Source: Methylobacterium fujisawaense (GTDB lineage: Bacteria > Pseudomonadota > Alphaproteobacteria > Rhizobiales > Beijerinckiaceae). Taken from it: a stretch of DNA of 64,000 bases. Under the pieces are notes generated by a model that was not told where the DNA came from, did not search any database, and saw nothing but the letters and a program-made list of their open reading frames with translations. Positions 16,721 through 26,638 of this stretch are shown piece by piece. Each line of letters opens with the position of its first letter. Position 1 is the first letter of the stretch. The translations under genes and the position numbers were made by a program. Where the stretch lies: the NCBI RefSeq assembly GCF_014138435.1, contig NZ_JACJIM010000004.1, forward strand, positions 434,001 through 498,000, in the 5' to 3' direction.

Positions 16721-19700
16721 GCCGCCCCGAGATCCCTTTCGCCGAACTCGCCGTCACCACGAACTTCTCGTTCCTCCACGGCGCCGCGCACCCGCAGGAC
16801 TACGTCGTGCAGGCGGCGGCCTACGGCCTCTCGGCGATCGGCATCGCCGACCGCAACACCGTGGCCGGCGTGGTCCGGGCGCATGCGGCGGCGCGGGCGC
16901 TCGAAGCGGAGGGCACGAAGATCCGGATCCTGCCCGGCGTGCGCCTCGTCACCGAGGAGGGGTTCGAGGCCGTCACCTACCCGATGGACCGGGCGGCCTG
17001 GGGGCGCCTCTGCCGGCTGCTCACCCTGGGCAACCGGCGCGTCCGCAAGGGGGAATGCCGCTTCGCCTTCGCCGAGATGCTGGAGGCCGCGGAGGGGCAG
17101 ATGTTCATCGCCATGCCGCCGGCCCGGCGCCTGCCGGAGGGCTTCCGGTCGCGTCTGGAGGCGCTCGCCGCCGCGGCCCCGGGCCGGACCTTCCTCGGGG
17201 CGAGCCATACGCGCCGGGGCGACGAGCGGCGCCGCCTCGGTCTGCTCGCCGAGCTGGGCGCGGCCGCCCGCGCGCCGATGGTCGCGGTCTCGGACGCGCT
17301 CTACCACCATCCCGAGCGGCGCCCGCTCCAGGACGTGGTGACGTGCATCCGCGCGGGCTGCCGGATCGGCGAGGCGGGCTACCGGCTGGAGGCCAATGCC
17401 GAGCGCCACCTGAAGCCCCCCGCCGAGATGGCGCGGCTGTTCGCCGACCACCCGGAGGCGGTGGCCCGCACCGTCGAGATCGCCGAGGCCTGCGGCTTCT
17501 GCCTGTCCCAGCTGCGCTACGAATATCCCGACGAGCCGGTGCCCCCCGGGCGCACGCCGCAGGAATACCTGGAGGAGAAGACCTTCGAGCGGGCGCACTG
17601 GCGCTACGGCGGCGATATTCCCTCCGCCGTCGCGGCGACGCTCCGCGAGGAGCTGCGGCTCATCGCCAAGATGGACTATGCCCGTTACTTCCTGACCCTG
17701 TTCGACGTGGTCGAGTTCGCCCGCGGCAAGGGGATCCTCTGCCAGGGCCGCGGCTCGGCGGCCAATTCCGCCGTGTGCTTCTGCCTCGGCATCACCGCGG
17801 TGGACCCGTCCAAGCACCGGCTGCTCTTCGCCCGCTTCATCTCGGAGAACCGGGGCGAGCCCCCCGACATCGACGTCGATTTCGAGCACGAGCGCCGCGA
17901 GGAGGTGATCCAGCACCTCTACGCCCGCTACGGCCGGGAGCGGGCCGCCCTCTGCGCCACGGTGATCCACTACCGTCCGCGCATGGCGATCCGCGAGGTC
18001 GGCAAGGTCCTCGGGCTCACCGAGGACGTGACCTCGGCGATCGCCGACACGGTCTGGGGCTCCTGGGGCACCGGGATGCCGGACCAGCATGTGCGCGAGG
18101 CCGGCCTCGATCCGGGGAACCCGGCGATCCGGCAGGCGCTGGACCTCGCCCATCAGCTGATCGGCTTCCCCCGCCACCTGTCCCAGCATGTCGGCGGCTT
18201 CGTGCTGACCCGCGGGCGCCTCGACGAGACCGTGCCGGTGGGCAACGGCGCCATGGCGGACCGCACCTTCATCGAGTGGGACAAGGACGACATCGACGCG
18301 ATCGGCCTGATGAAGGTCGACGTTCTGGCGCTCGGCATGCTGACCTGCCTCAAGCGCGGCCTCGCGTTTCTGGAGAAGGACCACAATACCTTCTACGAGA
18401 CGCTGGCCGACCTGCCGCAGGAGGATCCCGCCACCTACGCGATGCTGGCGAAGGCCGATTCCGTCGGCGTGTTCCAGGTCGAGAGCCGGGCGCAGATGTC
18501 GATGCTGCCGCGCCTGAAGCCCAAGGAATTCTACGACCTCGTCGTGCAGGTGGCGATCGTGCGCCCCGGTCCCATCCAGGGCGACATGGTCCATCCCTAC
18601 CTGCGGCGCCGCTCCGGGATCGACCCGGTGGAGTACCCCGCCCCGCACCCGGACCACGGGCCGGCGGACGAACTGAAGGAGGTCCTGCAGAAGACCTACG
18701 GGGTGCCGCTGTTCCAGGAGCATGCCATGCAGATCGCCATCACGGCGGCGGGCTTCACCCCGGCCGAGGCCGACGGCCTGCGCCGGGCGATGGCGACCTT
18801 CCGCCATGTCGGCTCGATCGGCGGCTTCGCGGACAAGTTCGTCGGCGGCATGACCCGGCGGGGCTACCCGCAGGACTTCGCCGAGCGCTGCTTCGCGCAG
18901 ATCCGCGGCTTCTCCACCTACGGATTCCCGGAGAGCCACGCGGCGAGCTTCGCGCTCCTCGTCTACGCCTCGGCCTGGATGAAGTGCCGGCACCCCGACG
19001 TCTTCCTGGCCGCGATCCTCAACGCCCAGCCCATGGGCTTCTACCAGCCGGCCCAGCTGGTGCGCGACGCCCGCGCCCACGGGGTCGAGGTGCGGGGCGT
19101 CTGCGTCAACGCCAGCGACTGGGACTGCACCCTGGAGCCGGCCGGAAATCCCGCGCTGCACGCCGTGCGGATCGGCCTGCGGGTGGTGCGCGGCCTGCCC
19201 GAGGCCGCCATGCGCCGGCTCGTGCGGCTGCGGGCCAACGGCTATGCCAGCATCGAGGGCCTGCAGGCCGCCCTCGCCCTGCCCCGCAACACCCTGGAGC
19301 GGCTGGCCGAGGCGGACGCGTTCCGCTCGCTGGGCCTCGACCGGCGCGCCGCCCTCTGGATGGTCCGCACCCTGGAGGGGACCTCGGCGCGCAAGGCCGC
19401 CAAGGCCGACCCGAGCGCGCGCCGGGCCCATCTCCTCGACGCGCCCCTGCCGCTCTTCGCCTGGCACGCCGATGACGGACTGTTCCGGCACGAGCCGGCC
19501 GTGGACCTGCCGTCCCTGGCCCCGTCCGAGGCGGTGGCCGAGGATTACGCCGCCACCGGCCTGTCGCTGCAGGGGCACCCGGTCGCCTTCTTCCGGGGGC
19601 GGCTCGCCCGGATCGGCGCGATCCCGGCCCGGGCGCATCTCGATCCCGCCTTGCCCCAGGGGGCGCGGGTCACGGTGGCGGGCCTCGTGCTGATCCGCCA

Positions 19701-20007
19701 GCGGCCCGGCACCGCCAAGGGCGTGGTGTTCCTGACCTTGGAGGACGAGACCGGTATCGCCAACGTGATCGTCTGGAAGACGGTGTTCGAGGCCAACCGC
19801 CGGATCGCCATGCAGGCCCGGTTCCTCGCCGTGCGCGGCCGGATCCAGCGGGCGGACGGGGTGGTCCATCTCGTGGCCGAGGGGTTTCGCGATCTCACCG
19901 CGTCCCTGCGCGATCTGCGCGAGGCCGGGATGAAGCTGCCCCCCGAGAACACGGATTTCGGCGTGCCCCCGGATCGGCGCGTGTATCGCAGCCGGGATTT
20001 CCACTGA
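16717..20007 (+). CDS. dnaE2: Error-prone DNA polymerase DnaE2
   Basis: C-family DNA polymerase of 1,096 residues that performs SOS-induced translesion synthesis with ImuA and ImuB. An N-terminal PHP domain starts [19 protein letters not shown]. The polymerase active site contains the paired aspartates of [16 protein letters not shown] (about residues 384-399), with the Gly/Ser loop [13 protein letters not shown] upstream. A C-terminal OB-fold-like region ([18 protein letters not shown]) lies near 1,010. It starts at a GTG overlapping the imuB stop, which indicates coupled translation. The frame stays open upstream into imuB sequence and was trimmed. Confidence 0.95.
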   Translation: MSRPEIPFAELAVTTNFSFLHGAAHPQDYVVQAAAYGLSAIGIADRNTVAGVVRAHAAARALEAEGTKIRILPGVRLVTEEGFEAVTYPMDRAAWGRLCRLLTLGNRRVRKGECRFAFAEMLEAAEGQMFIAMPPARRLPEGFRSRLEALAAAAPGRTFLGASHTRRGDERRRLGLLAELGAAARAPMVAVSDALYHHPERRPLQDVVTCIRAGCRIGEAGYRLEANAERHLKPPAEMARLFADHPEAVARTVEIAEACGFCLSQLRYEYPDEPVPPGRTPQEYLEEKTFERAHWRYGGDIPSAVAATLREELRLIAKMDYARYFLTLFDVVEFARGKGILCQGRGSAANSAVCFCLGITAVDPSKHRLLFARFISENRGEPPDIDVDFEHERREEVIQHLYARYGRERAALCATVIHYRPRMAIREVGKVLGLTEDVTSAIADTVWGSWGTGMPDQHVREAGLDPGNPAIRQALDLAHQLIGFPRHLSQHVGGFVLTRGRLDETVPVGNGAMADRTFIEWDKDDIDAIGLMKVDVLALGMLTCLKRGLAFLEKDHNTFYETLADLPQEDPATYAMLAKADSVGVFQVESRAQMSMLPRLKPKEFYDLVVQVAIVRPGPIQGDMVHPYLRRRSGIDPVEYPAPHPDHGPADELKEVLQKTYGVPLFQEHAMQIAITAAGFTPAEADGLRRAMATFRHVGSIGGFADKFVGGMTRRGYPQDFAERCFAQIRGFSTYGFPESHAASFALLVYASAWMKCRHPDVFLAAILNAQPMGFYQPAQLVRDARAHGVEVRGVCVNASDWDCTLEPAGNPALHAVRIGLRVVRGLPEAAMRRLVRLRANGYASIEGLQAALALPRNTLERLAEADAFRSLGLDRRAALWMVRTLEGTSARKAAKADPSARRAHLLDAPLPLFAWHADDGLFRHEPAVDLPSLAPSEAVAEDYAATGLSLQGHPVAFFRGRLARIGAIPARAHLDPALPQGARVTVAGLVLIRQRPGTAKGVVFLTLEDETGIANVIVWKTVFEANRRIAMQARFLAVRGRIQRADGVVHLVAEGFRDLTASLRDLREAGMKLPPENTDFGVPPDRRVYRSRDFH

Positions 20008-20051
20008 GGAACGCCCCTCGACAGGCCCCGCGCCGCGCGTAGAGTGCGGCC

Positions 20052-20528
20052 ATGTCGAGCTTCGCCGTTCCGCGCCTCCTCCTCGCCGCCTGCCTCGCCG
20101 CCTGCGCGGCCCTCCCCCTCTGGGCGGAGGCCGCCCGGGCCGACAGCTGCGACGACCTCACCCGCCAGATCGCCGGCGCCATCGGCGGCAAGGTCGGCAA
20201 GCGGGCGGGCCCCAGCATCGACATCCGCATGGCCGGTCCGATCAAGTTCGACGTGACCTGCCGGGCCGAGCCGATCGTGCAGGCGACCTCGGCCGAGCCC
20301 GCCCCCTCGGCGACCTTCTTCCGCGACCTGTCGGTGGCCTCCGAGATCCTGGTCGGCGAGCCGGCCGCGACCGTCGAGCCGATCATCGCCAGCGCCTACC
20401 GGACCGCGCTGTCGGAGCGGCGCAAGTCGTTCATCCAGCAGAACGGCTGGTCTGCCTCCTGCTACACCGACCCGGGCAGCACCGCGATGCGGACCCTGTG
20501 CTCGGTGGGGCGCATCCCGCCGGGGTGA
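20052..20528 (+). CDS. Hypothetical exported protein (158 aa)
   Basis: Not recognised. A signal peptide covers about residues 1-30 (MSSFAVPRLLLAACLAACAALPLWAEAARA, cleavage near ARA-DSC). The mature 128 residues contain four cysteines, mixed polarity and no repeats. It begins 44 bases after dnaE2 on the same strand, so it could be transcribed with the mutasome operon, but no link to DNA repair is visible in its sequence. Confidence 0.7.
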   Translation: MSSFAVPRLLLAACLAACAALPLWAEAARADSCDDLTRQIAGAIGGKVGKRAGPSIDIRMAGPIKFDVTCRAEPIVQATSAEPAPSATFFRDLSVASEILVGEPAATVEPIIASAYRTALSERRKSFIQQNGWSASCYTDPGSTAMRTLCSVGRIPPG

Positions 20529-20568
20529 TGCGATATCGACCCCGGCAGGATGCGCGCGAAGGGGCCGA

Positions 20569-21108
20569 TCAGTACTCGATCACGCCGTCCAGGGCGTAGT
20601 GCTTCACGGTCTTCCGGTTGGCGATCAGCTCGTCCACCGTCGGCTCGCCCTTGAGGGCGCGGGCGATGGCGAGCTTCGTCGCCTCGTAGTTGGTCCGGTA
20701 GAGGTCCTTCTGGTCGAGGTTGTCGTCCTCGGCGCAGCGCTGATCGAGCCAGATCATGATGATCATGCACAGCTCGTCGAGCCCGTCCTTGGGCAGGATG
20801 CCCTCGATGATGCAGTCCACGATCGCGTCGCCGGTGGCGGCCTGGACCACGCCGCCGAGGAGCTCGGCATACTCGGCCGTGTGGATCGTGACCTTGGTGG
20901 TCATCATCGTGGCGGGGCGCACGAGCTGGTTGAGGTCGCGGACCACGAACATCCGCGTGTGGCCCTGGACCTGCCCCATCATCGACGCGAAGGCCTGGCC
21001 GACCGGACCGCGCACCGAGCCGATCAGCACCTCCGGCATGGCGTCGGTGTACTGGCCCTCGGCCGCCAGCACCGTGGCCTCGCCCGTGCGGAACCAGATC
21101 TCTTGCAT
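20569..21108 (-). CDS. Formaldehyde-activating enzyme (Fae) paralog
   Basis: Fae-family protein of 179 residues. Canonical Fae condenses formaldehyde with tetrahydromethanopterin in methylotrophs. Similarity is clear along the length: GEATVLAAEG at the start, VTIHTAEYAELLGG in the middle and NYEATKLAIARALKGEP near the C-terminus, which is the best conserved Fae block. The region that in canonical Fae reads AHIDLIIG and carries the proposed catalytic His is here AMPEVLIG, so that His is missing. It is therefore a divergent Fae2/Fae3-type paralog whose activity is doubtful. GGAG lies about 8 bases before the ATG. It is isolated from other methylotrophy genes. Confidence 0.82.
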   Translation of the reverse strand: MQEIWFRTGEATVLAAEGQYTDAMPEVLIGSVRGPVGQAFASMMGQVQGHTRMFVVRDLNQLVRPATMMTTKVTIHTAEYAELLGGVVQAATGDAIVDCIIEGILPKDGLDELCMIIMIWLDQRCAEDDNLDQKDLYRTNYEATKLAIARALKGEPTVDELIANRKTVKHYALDGVIEY

Positions 21109-21170
21109 GTTCGAACTCCACCTGATCGGAGCCCGCGGGAGACATCATCGGAGGCCCCGCGTCAATCGCG

Positions 21171-22412
21171 TCAGAGCAGGCCCACCCCGTCCAGGACGCC
21201 GACCATCGCGAACGCGATCGTGATCCCCGACACCGCGTAGACCACCCCCTTGTAGACGCCCGCCACGCGCTGCCCCTCGGGCAGGGCCCGGGTGGCGAGG
21301 AGGATCAGCAGGCCGAGCGCGAGCGGCAGGAGCAGCGCGTTCATCACCTCCACGGCGATGTTGAGCGCCACGAGATCCGGCACGAGCTGCACGGCGACCG
21401 CGCCGGTCGCGACCGCGAGCGCGAAGGCGCCGTAGAAGGCCGGAGCCTCCCGGGGCGACTGCTCCAGGGAGTGCGGCCGGCCGGTCACGTCGCCAAACCC
21501 CCAGGCCAGCGCCAGGGCCACGACGTTGAGCGCCACGAAGGCCGCCGCGATGATGCCCACCCCGAACACCACCTGCCCGAGCCACGGCCCCAGGGCCGGC
21601 GTGAAGGCGCCCGCGAGATCGCCGACGGTCTCCAGCCCCTTCGCGCTGCCCTGCCCGGCCTTGCCGATCGTGGCGGCGGCGGCGACGAGGATCGCGCCCA
21701 TCACGCATTGCGAGACCACCGCACCCACGAGTGTGTCGAGCCGCGAGCGCCGCGCGTGCTCCCAGCCCAGGCCCTTATCGACGATCGCCGACTGCTGGTA
21801 GAAGATCATCCACGGCATGATCACCGCGCCGATATTGGCCGCGATCAGCACCCGGAACTGGCCGTCGCCCAGCGGCATGTGCCCGAAGGAGGCGACGATC
21901 TCGGGCAGGTTCGGCCGCGCCGCGACGGCGAGCCCGACGAAGACCAGCTCGAACAGGCCGACCACGATCGCCACGACCTCGACGCGCCGGTAGCTCCCGG
22001 TGAAGACGAGCCCCAGGAGCAGGCAGGCCGGCAGGCCGAGGCTCACGAGCCGCGGCACCCCGAACAGGTCCCCGATGCCGGCGATGCCGGAGAATTCCGT
22101 GACGATGGCGCCGATGCCGGCGACCACGAGGCCGCCGTACGAGATCCAGGCCCAGGCCGGCCCGTAGCGCTCCCGGATCAGCGCGCCGTGGCCGCGTCCG
22201 GTGGCGGTCCCGAGCCGCACCGTCAGCTCCTGGACGACGTACAGGATCGGCACCAGCAGGATCTGGAGGAGCAGGAGCGAATAGCCCCAGCGCGCCCCGC
22301 TCTGGGCCGCCGTGATGAGGCTTCCGACATCCGTATCGGCCAGCATCACCACGAGTCCGGGGCCTGCGGCCTTGAGGTAAGCGGACAGGCGAGGCAGGGA
22401 AGCGCTGGGCAC
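21171..22412 (-). CDS. NRAMP-family divalent metal transporter
   Basis: Integral membrane protein of 413 residues with about 11 helices, in the NRAMP superfamily (proton-coupled uptake of Mn2+, Fe2+ or related ions). The first-helix unwound motif, DPGN in classical NRAMPs, is here DTDVGS within GPGLVVMLADTDVGS. The sixth-helix region reads NIGAVIMPWMIFYQQSA. These changes place it in a divergent branch, and the ion carried cannot be inferred. GATGRGHG in the third helix region is typical. It is divergent from the small gene at 22493. Confidence 0.85.
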   Translation of the reverse strand: MPSASLPRLSAYLKAAGPGLVVMLADTDVGSLITAAQSGARWGYSLLLLQILLVPILYVVQELTVRLGTATGRGHGALIRERYGPAWAWISYGGLVVAGIGAIVTEFSGIAGIGDLFGVPRLVSLGLPACLLLGLVFTGSYRRVEVVAIVVGLFELVFVGLAVAARPNLPEIVASFGHMPLGDGQFRVLIAANIGAVIMPWMIFYQQSAIVDKGLGWEHARRSRLDTLVGAVVSQCVMGAILVAAAATIGKAGQGSAKGLETVGDLAGAFTPALGPWLGQVVFGVGIIAAAFVALNVVALALAWGFGDVTGRPHSLEQSPREAPAFYGAFALAVATGAVAVQLVPDLVALNIAVEVMNALLLPLALGLLILLATRALPEGQRVAGVYKGVVYAVSGITIAFAMVGVLDGVGLL

Positions 22413-22492
22413 GGCTCGGGAACAGTCCCGCGCACGGGCGGTTCCGGCGGGCGCCTGCGGCGTTTTCCCGGGGCAGGCGGGAGGGACATGTG

Positions 22493-22708
22493 ATGGCGGA
22501 GAGCACGGATCGGGGCTCCGGCTGGAGCCTGCAGGCGACCGCCGTGCCCGACGGGGTGCGCCTGGAACTCGCCCTGGCCGACCTCGGCGGCGCGCCGGTC
22601 ACCGCCGCGATCGTTCTCGACCGGGCGGAAGCCCGGGCCTTCGCACGCGCCCTGCTCGCCGCCGCCGGCGACGCGGCGGAACGGACCTTCCCGAAGCCGG
22701 GCGCCTGA
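22493..22708 (+). CDS. Hypothetical small protein (71 aa)
   Basis: Unrecognised cytosolic protein of 71 residues, predicted to fold as a short beta meander followed by a helix (WSLQATAVPDGVRLEL, then LDRAEARAFARALLAAA). GGGAGGGA sits about 8 bases before the ATG at 22493; a GTG directly in front (22490) is an alternative. It is divergent from the metal transporter and convergent with the lipoprotein gene. Confidence 0.6.
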   Translation: MAESTDRGSGWSLQATAVPDGVRLELALADLGGAPVTAAIVLDRAEARAFARALLAAAGDAAERTFPKPGA

Positions 22709-22726
22709 CGGCGCGCCGCCGGTCGG

Positions 22727-23182
22727 TCAGCGGGCGAGACCGGGATTGCGGCCGGGCAGGCGGGGGACCACGGTGCCACGCTTCTCGATCGGCGTGTCGC
22801 AGGCGTAGGCGAACTCGGTCTTCAGCGGATCGAACACGGTCTCGCCGGTGATCCGGCAATCCTCGCGCACGGTCTCGTCGAGATAGGCCCGGGCGGCGGT
22901 GCGGAAGCGCTTCACCCGGGTGGCGTCCGGCTCCGGATCGATCCGGGCCTCGCTCAGGTTGCAGCCGGTATATTCGCGCAGGGCGTTCGAGACGATCAGC
23001 ATCCGGCGCATCTGCCGGTTGTCGTAGACCTCGTAGGGCTCCTTGCAGCCGATCGTCACCACCTGGGGGGTGAGCGCCACGTAGTTCCGCGAGATGTAGG
23101 AGAACCCGGTGGTGCAGCCGGCGAGGCCGAGGGCGGCGAGGCCGAGGGGCAGCAGAGCTGCGGGTCGTCGCATCCTCGTCAT
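22727..23182 (-). CDS. Hypothetical lipoprotein (151 aa)
   Basis: Unrecognised exported protein with a lipoprotein signal peptide ([23 protein letters not shown], lipobox LAGC with Cys23). The mature part is hydrophilic and contains five further cysteines and a [16 protein letters not shown] segment. I chose the ATG at 23182; the second ATG at 23173 is equally possible. The upstream extension of the frame runs into the lexA regulatory region and was discarded. Divergent from lexA. Confidence 0.7.
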   Translation of the reverse strand: MTRMRRPAALLPLGLAALGLAGCTTGFSYISRNYVALTPQVVTIGCKEPYEVYDNRQMRRMLIVSNALREYTGCNLSEARIDPEPDATRVKRFRTAARAYLDETVREDCRITGETVFDPLKTEFAYACDTPIEKRGTVVPRLPGRNPGLAR

Positions 23183-23338
23183 CCCAAGAGGGTCCCAGCC
23201 CGCGGCCCGGATCCGCCGCCTTCCCGGCGGGGCGCCGCGGTGCATTGAAACGGCTCCGCTTGCGCCGTCAATGCGTTTCTCGACCTTGCTCCCGCGAGCG
23301 CGGAGCGACGCGCCAAGCGTAGCGGTGCCGCCCTTGCG

Positions 23339-23353
23339 GAACACTTGCGGAAC
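23339..23353 (+). promoter_or_regulatory. LexA operator 1 of lexA
   Basis: GAAC-ACTTGCG-GAAC is a perfect direct-repeat SOS box (complement of GTTC-N7-GTTC), 70 bases before the lexA ATG. It indicates autorepression. Confidence 0.92.
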
Positions 23354-23362
23354 GTTTAACCT

Positions 23363-23377
23363 GTTCGTGATTTGTTT
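23363..23377 (+). promoter_or_regulatory. Probable second, imperfect LexA operator of lexA
   Basis: GTTC-GTGATTT-GTTT differs from the consensus at one base and lies 9 bases after the first box, in opposite orientation. Two operators would make lexA autoregulation tighter. Confidence 0.55.
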
Positions 23378-23423
23378 CAGAGACCGTCACGGGGCGGTCT
23401 GCCAAGCCGCGAGTCCCCCTTCG

Positions 23424-24161
23424 ATGCTCACGCGCAAGCAGCTGGACCTCCTGCGTTTCATCCAGAGCCGGATGCAGGAATGCGGCGTCCCGCCGTCCTT
23501 CGACGAGATGAAGGACGCCCTCGACCTCAAGTCGAAATCCGGCATCCACCGGCTGATCACGGCCCTGGAGGAGCGCGGCTTCCTCCGGCGCCTGCCGAAT
23601 CGGGCGCGCGCCATCGAGGTGATCCGCATTCCCGAGAGCCTGAGCCAGACGGTCCCATCTTCGGCCCCATCTTCGGCCCCGGCCGAGCCGCGCCGTTTCA
23701 CCCCGAGCGTGGTCGAGGGCGGCAAGTCCAAGCATCCGCCGGCCCCGGCCAGCACGCGGATGATCGACGACGCCGGTCGTGCCATTTCGATCCCGGTGAT
23801 GGGCCGGATCGCCGCCGGTACGCCGGTCTCGGCGATCCAGAACCAGAGCCATGCCATCACCCTGTCGCCGGACTTCGTGGCCGGCGGCGAGCACTACGCC
23901 CTGGAGGTGCGCGGCGACTCGATGGTCGAGGCCGGCATCCTCGACGGCGACCTCGTGGTGATCCGCAAGCAGGACACGGCCAATACCGGCGACATCATCG
24001 TGGCGCTGATCGACGACGAGGAGGCGACGCTCAAGCGTCTGCGCCGCCGCGGCTCCTCGATCGCCCTGGAGGCCGCCAACCCGGCCTACGAGACGCGTGT
24101 CCTCGGGCCCGACCGGGTCCGGATCCAGGGCCGCCTCGTCAGCCTCGTCCGCCGCTACTGA
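23424..24161 (+). CDS. lexA: SOS transcriptional repressor LexA
   Basis: Represses DNA-damage genes and cleaves itself when stimulated by RecA filaments. The N-terminal winged helix-turn-helix covers about residues 1-70 ([35 protein letters not shown]). A long low-complexity linker (72-112) is rich in Ser, Pro and Ala. The C-terminal S24 peptidase domain has the cleavage site Ala131-Gly132, catalytic Ser166 (GDSM) and Lys204 (ATLKRL). The 245-residue length is typical of the alphaproteobacterial type, whose operator GTTC-N7-GTTC is present upstream. It converges with comEC, and the 3' ends overlap by 7 bases. Confidence 0.97.
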   Translation: MLTRKQLDLLRFIQSRMQECGVPPSFDEMKDALDLKSKSGIHRLITALEERGFLRRLPNRARAIEVIRIPESLSQTVPSSAPSSAPAEPRRFTPSVVEGGKSKHPPAPASTRMIDDAGRAISIPVMGRIAAGTPVSAIQNQSHAITLSPDFVAGGEHYALEVRGDSMVEAGILDGDLVVIRKQDTANTGDIIVALIDDEEATLKRLRRRGSSIALEAANPAYETRVLGPDRVRIQGRLVSLVRRY

Positions 24162-26446
24162 AGCGGCTCGGCCGGCGCGTCGCCGGGGGCGAGGTCCCCG
24201 CCCGACGCATCGGTTTCCGGAGGCGTTGTCGCCCCGTCGTCAGAGGCGCGGGCCTCCGCGGAGGGCGCGGTGACCGGTTGTGGTGATCCCGGCCCGTGTT
24301 CCGAGCGTGGTCGCCAGGGCACGGCGCGGCCATCGGCCCGGGCGTGACGGGCGACGAAGCTCTCGCCGTCGGACCTGAGGGCGACGGCGCCCTGGGCGGA
24401 CAGGACGCGCCGGTCGATCACCAGGGGGCCGGTGCAGGTCGGTGGGGCCACGAGACCCGTGATCAGCACCGCGGCGCGGGCGCAATCCTCCGGGAAGGCC
24501 CGCCGGTCCCGGACCAGGGCGACCGCCCGTCCGTCCGGCAGGCGCGCGGTGCATCCGAGCCGATCACAGCGGCCGCTGCCCGATCGGACGATCAGTCCCC
24601 CGGCTCCCCGTCCGTCGCCGTCCGCCTTCAGCCATTGTTCGAGGACGAAGCCGGACGGGCTGCCGAGGGCCGCGAGCCGTCCGTCCGGCCCCCGCACCGC
24701 GGCCCCCGCACCCTGCCGATCGACATAGAGGTCGTAGCGGTCGGGTCGGGCCGCGACGACGAGTCCGAGCAGGATCGGCGGCACGGCGAGCCAGCGCAGG
24801 CGGGAGGCCGGTAACGTCGCGAGCAGCAGGCCCGCGGTCAGCAGGAACAGCGCCGCGGTGCCGAAGGCCGGTACGACCACGATGGCCCGCTCGAACCCGG
24901 CGATCCACTGGGAGACGGCGAGCATGCCCCCCACCGCCTGACCCATCAGCCACCAGATCGGGCGGTCGAGGGCGAAGGGATAGGCGAGGATCCCGATCAC
25001 CGCGGAGGGCATCACCACGAGGGAGACGAGCGGCAGGGTCAGGGCGTTGCCGACGAGGCCGAAGGGCTGGATCGTCTGGAAATGGTAGGTGGCGAAGGGT
25101 GCGGTCGCGACCTGCGCCACCAGGGTCGTGGCCAGGGTCCCGGTGACCGCCGAGAGGCCGGTGCCGACGAGCCGACCGAGCCGGCCCGCCCCGGGGCGCA
25201 CGAACAGCCGCCCGTCGATCAGCCGCGCGCAAGCGATCAGCCCGGCCACGGCGCCGAAGGACATCTGGAAGCTCGGGCCGAGCAGGCCCTCCGGCTCCCG
25301 GGCCAGGGCGATCAGCGCCGCGAGGGCGAGGTTGCGCATGGACAGGGCGGGCCGGTCCACCAGGATCGCGCCCAGCATGATCAGGGTCATGATCAGCGAG
25401 CGCTCGGCGGCGATGTCCCAGCCCGAAAAGGCGCAGTAGGCGGTGACGCCGACCATGGCGAAGCCGGCCGCGATCTTCTTGATCGGCCAGAGGAGCGCGC
25501 AATGGGGGACCAGCGCGAGCAGCGCCCGCACCAGCCAGAACACCACGCCGGCGGCCAGCACCATGTGGAGGCCCGAGATCGACACAACGTGGTAGATTCC
25601 GGCGGCGCGCAGCGCATCGTTGGTCGCCGGGCCGATGAGGCCGCGCTTGCCGGTCACCAGGGCCGCCGCCACCGCGCCCGCCTGGCCGCCGGCGGCCTCC
25701 GCGATCCGGCGGGTGAGCCCGTTCCGGGCCGCGTCGAGCGTGGCGGCGAGCCGCAGGCGGAGGGGCAGCGGCTCGGTCGGCGCCCGGATCGTGACCGCCC
25801 CGACCAGCGAGCCCACCGCGCCGATCCCCTGGAAGTAGGCGTCTCGGGCGAAATCGTAGCCTCCGGGCCGGGCCGCCTCCGGGGGTGGCAACAACCGGGC
25901 GGTGGCGGCGACGACGTCCCCGGGAAGCGGGGTCGGCGTCTTGCGGAATGACACCCGCACCCGGGCGGGCCGCGCCTCCGGCGCGAGGCCGGCGAAGCTC
26001 TCCACCCGGATCAGCAGCCGGGCACCGACCTCGCGCTCGTCCAGGGCCTCGACCGTTCCGATGAGGGGGCCGATGGTGGTGCGGGTGAGGACCGGGGCGG
26101 CGACCTCCGAGACCCGCCAGGCCGCCGCCGCGAAGCCGAGGAACGCGGCCGCCACCGCGAGCACCGCCGCCAGCGCCGCCGGGCGCGCGCCGAGGAGCGG
26201 GATCGGCGCCAGGGCAAGGGCGGCGGCGACAAGGGGCGCGGCCAGGCTCGGCGCGCCGTCGGTCGCCGCGAAATAGACCAGGATACCCCCGCCGAAGGCC
26301 ACCGCCAGCCAGGGGAACAGCCGGCGCTGCTCGGCGTCCCGGGCGAGGCCTTCGGCCACCCAGTGGCGGATGACCGGGAGGGCGGGCGCGCGGGGGCCGG
26401 CCAGCGCCACCGCGCCGCCCGCCAGCCTCGCGCCGATCCGCCGCAT
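24155..26446 (-). CDS. comEC: ComEC/Rec2 family competence protein
   Basis: Polytopic inner-membrane protein of 763 residues related to ComEC, the channel for single-stranded DNA uptake in natural transformation. It has hydrophobic N-terminal segments, a DUF4131/OB-like domain (about 120-230, [21 protein letters not shown]) and the competence-domain core with [11 protein letters not shown] (about 285) and further membrane helices to about residue 560. The last 200 residues are Gly/Arg-rich and show no HxHxDH metallo-beta-lactamase motif, as in many alphaproteobacterial ComEC proteins. No pilus or other competence genes are nearby, so transformation cannot be inferred. Confidence 0.88.
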   Translation of the reverse strand: MRRIGARLAGGAVALAGPRAPALPVIRHWVAEGLARDAEQRRLFPWLAVAFGGGILVYFAATDGAPSLAAPLVAAALALAPIPLLGARPAALAAVLAVAAAFLGFAAAAWRVSEVAAPVLTRTTIGPLIGTVEALDEREVGARLLIRVESFAGLAPEARPARVRVSFRKTPTPLPGDVVAATARLLPPPEAARPGGYDFARDAYFQGIGAVGSLVGAVTIRAPTEPLPLRLRLAATLDAARNGLTRRIAEAAGGQAGAVAAALVTGKRGLIGPATNDALRAAGIYHVVSISGLHMVLAAGVVFWLVRALLALVPHCALLWPIKKIAAGFAMVGVTAYCAFSGWDIAAERSLIMTLIMLGAILVDRPALSMRNLALAALIALAREPEGLLGPSFQMSFGAVAGLIACARLIDGRLFVRPGAGRLGRLVGTGLSAVTGTLATTLVAQVATAPFATYHFQTIQPFGLVGNALTLPLVSLVVMPSAVIGILAYPFALDRPIWWLMGQAVGGMLAVSQWIAGFERAIVVVPAFGTAALFLLTAGLLLATLPASRLRWLAVPPILLGLVVAARPDRYDLYVDRQGAGAAVRGPDGRLAALGSPSGFVLEQWLKADGDGRGAGGLIVRSGSGRCDRLGCTARLPDGRAVALVRDRRAFPEDCARAAVLITGLVAPPTCTGPLVIDRRVLSAQGAVALRSDGESFVARHARADGRAVPWRPRSEHGPGSPQPVTAPSAEARASDDGATTPPETDASGGDLAPGDAPAEPLQ

Positions 26447-26638
26447 CGCCGCCGCCCCGTTCCGCGCGACCTGTCTCGGGGCCGGGCGATTCTGCGGGCG
26501 ATTCTTAACGCATCCTCCGGCTCGTGCTACAGCCGGTGCTTCGTGCTACGGGCGCCCTGTCGAGCCCCTCGCCGCTCCGCCGCCCCTTCGCCGTCCGTCG
26601 CGCTCCGTCCGCGACCAGCCCCGGAACATACCGGACCG

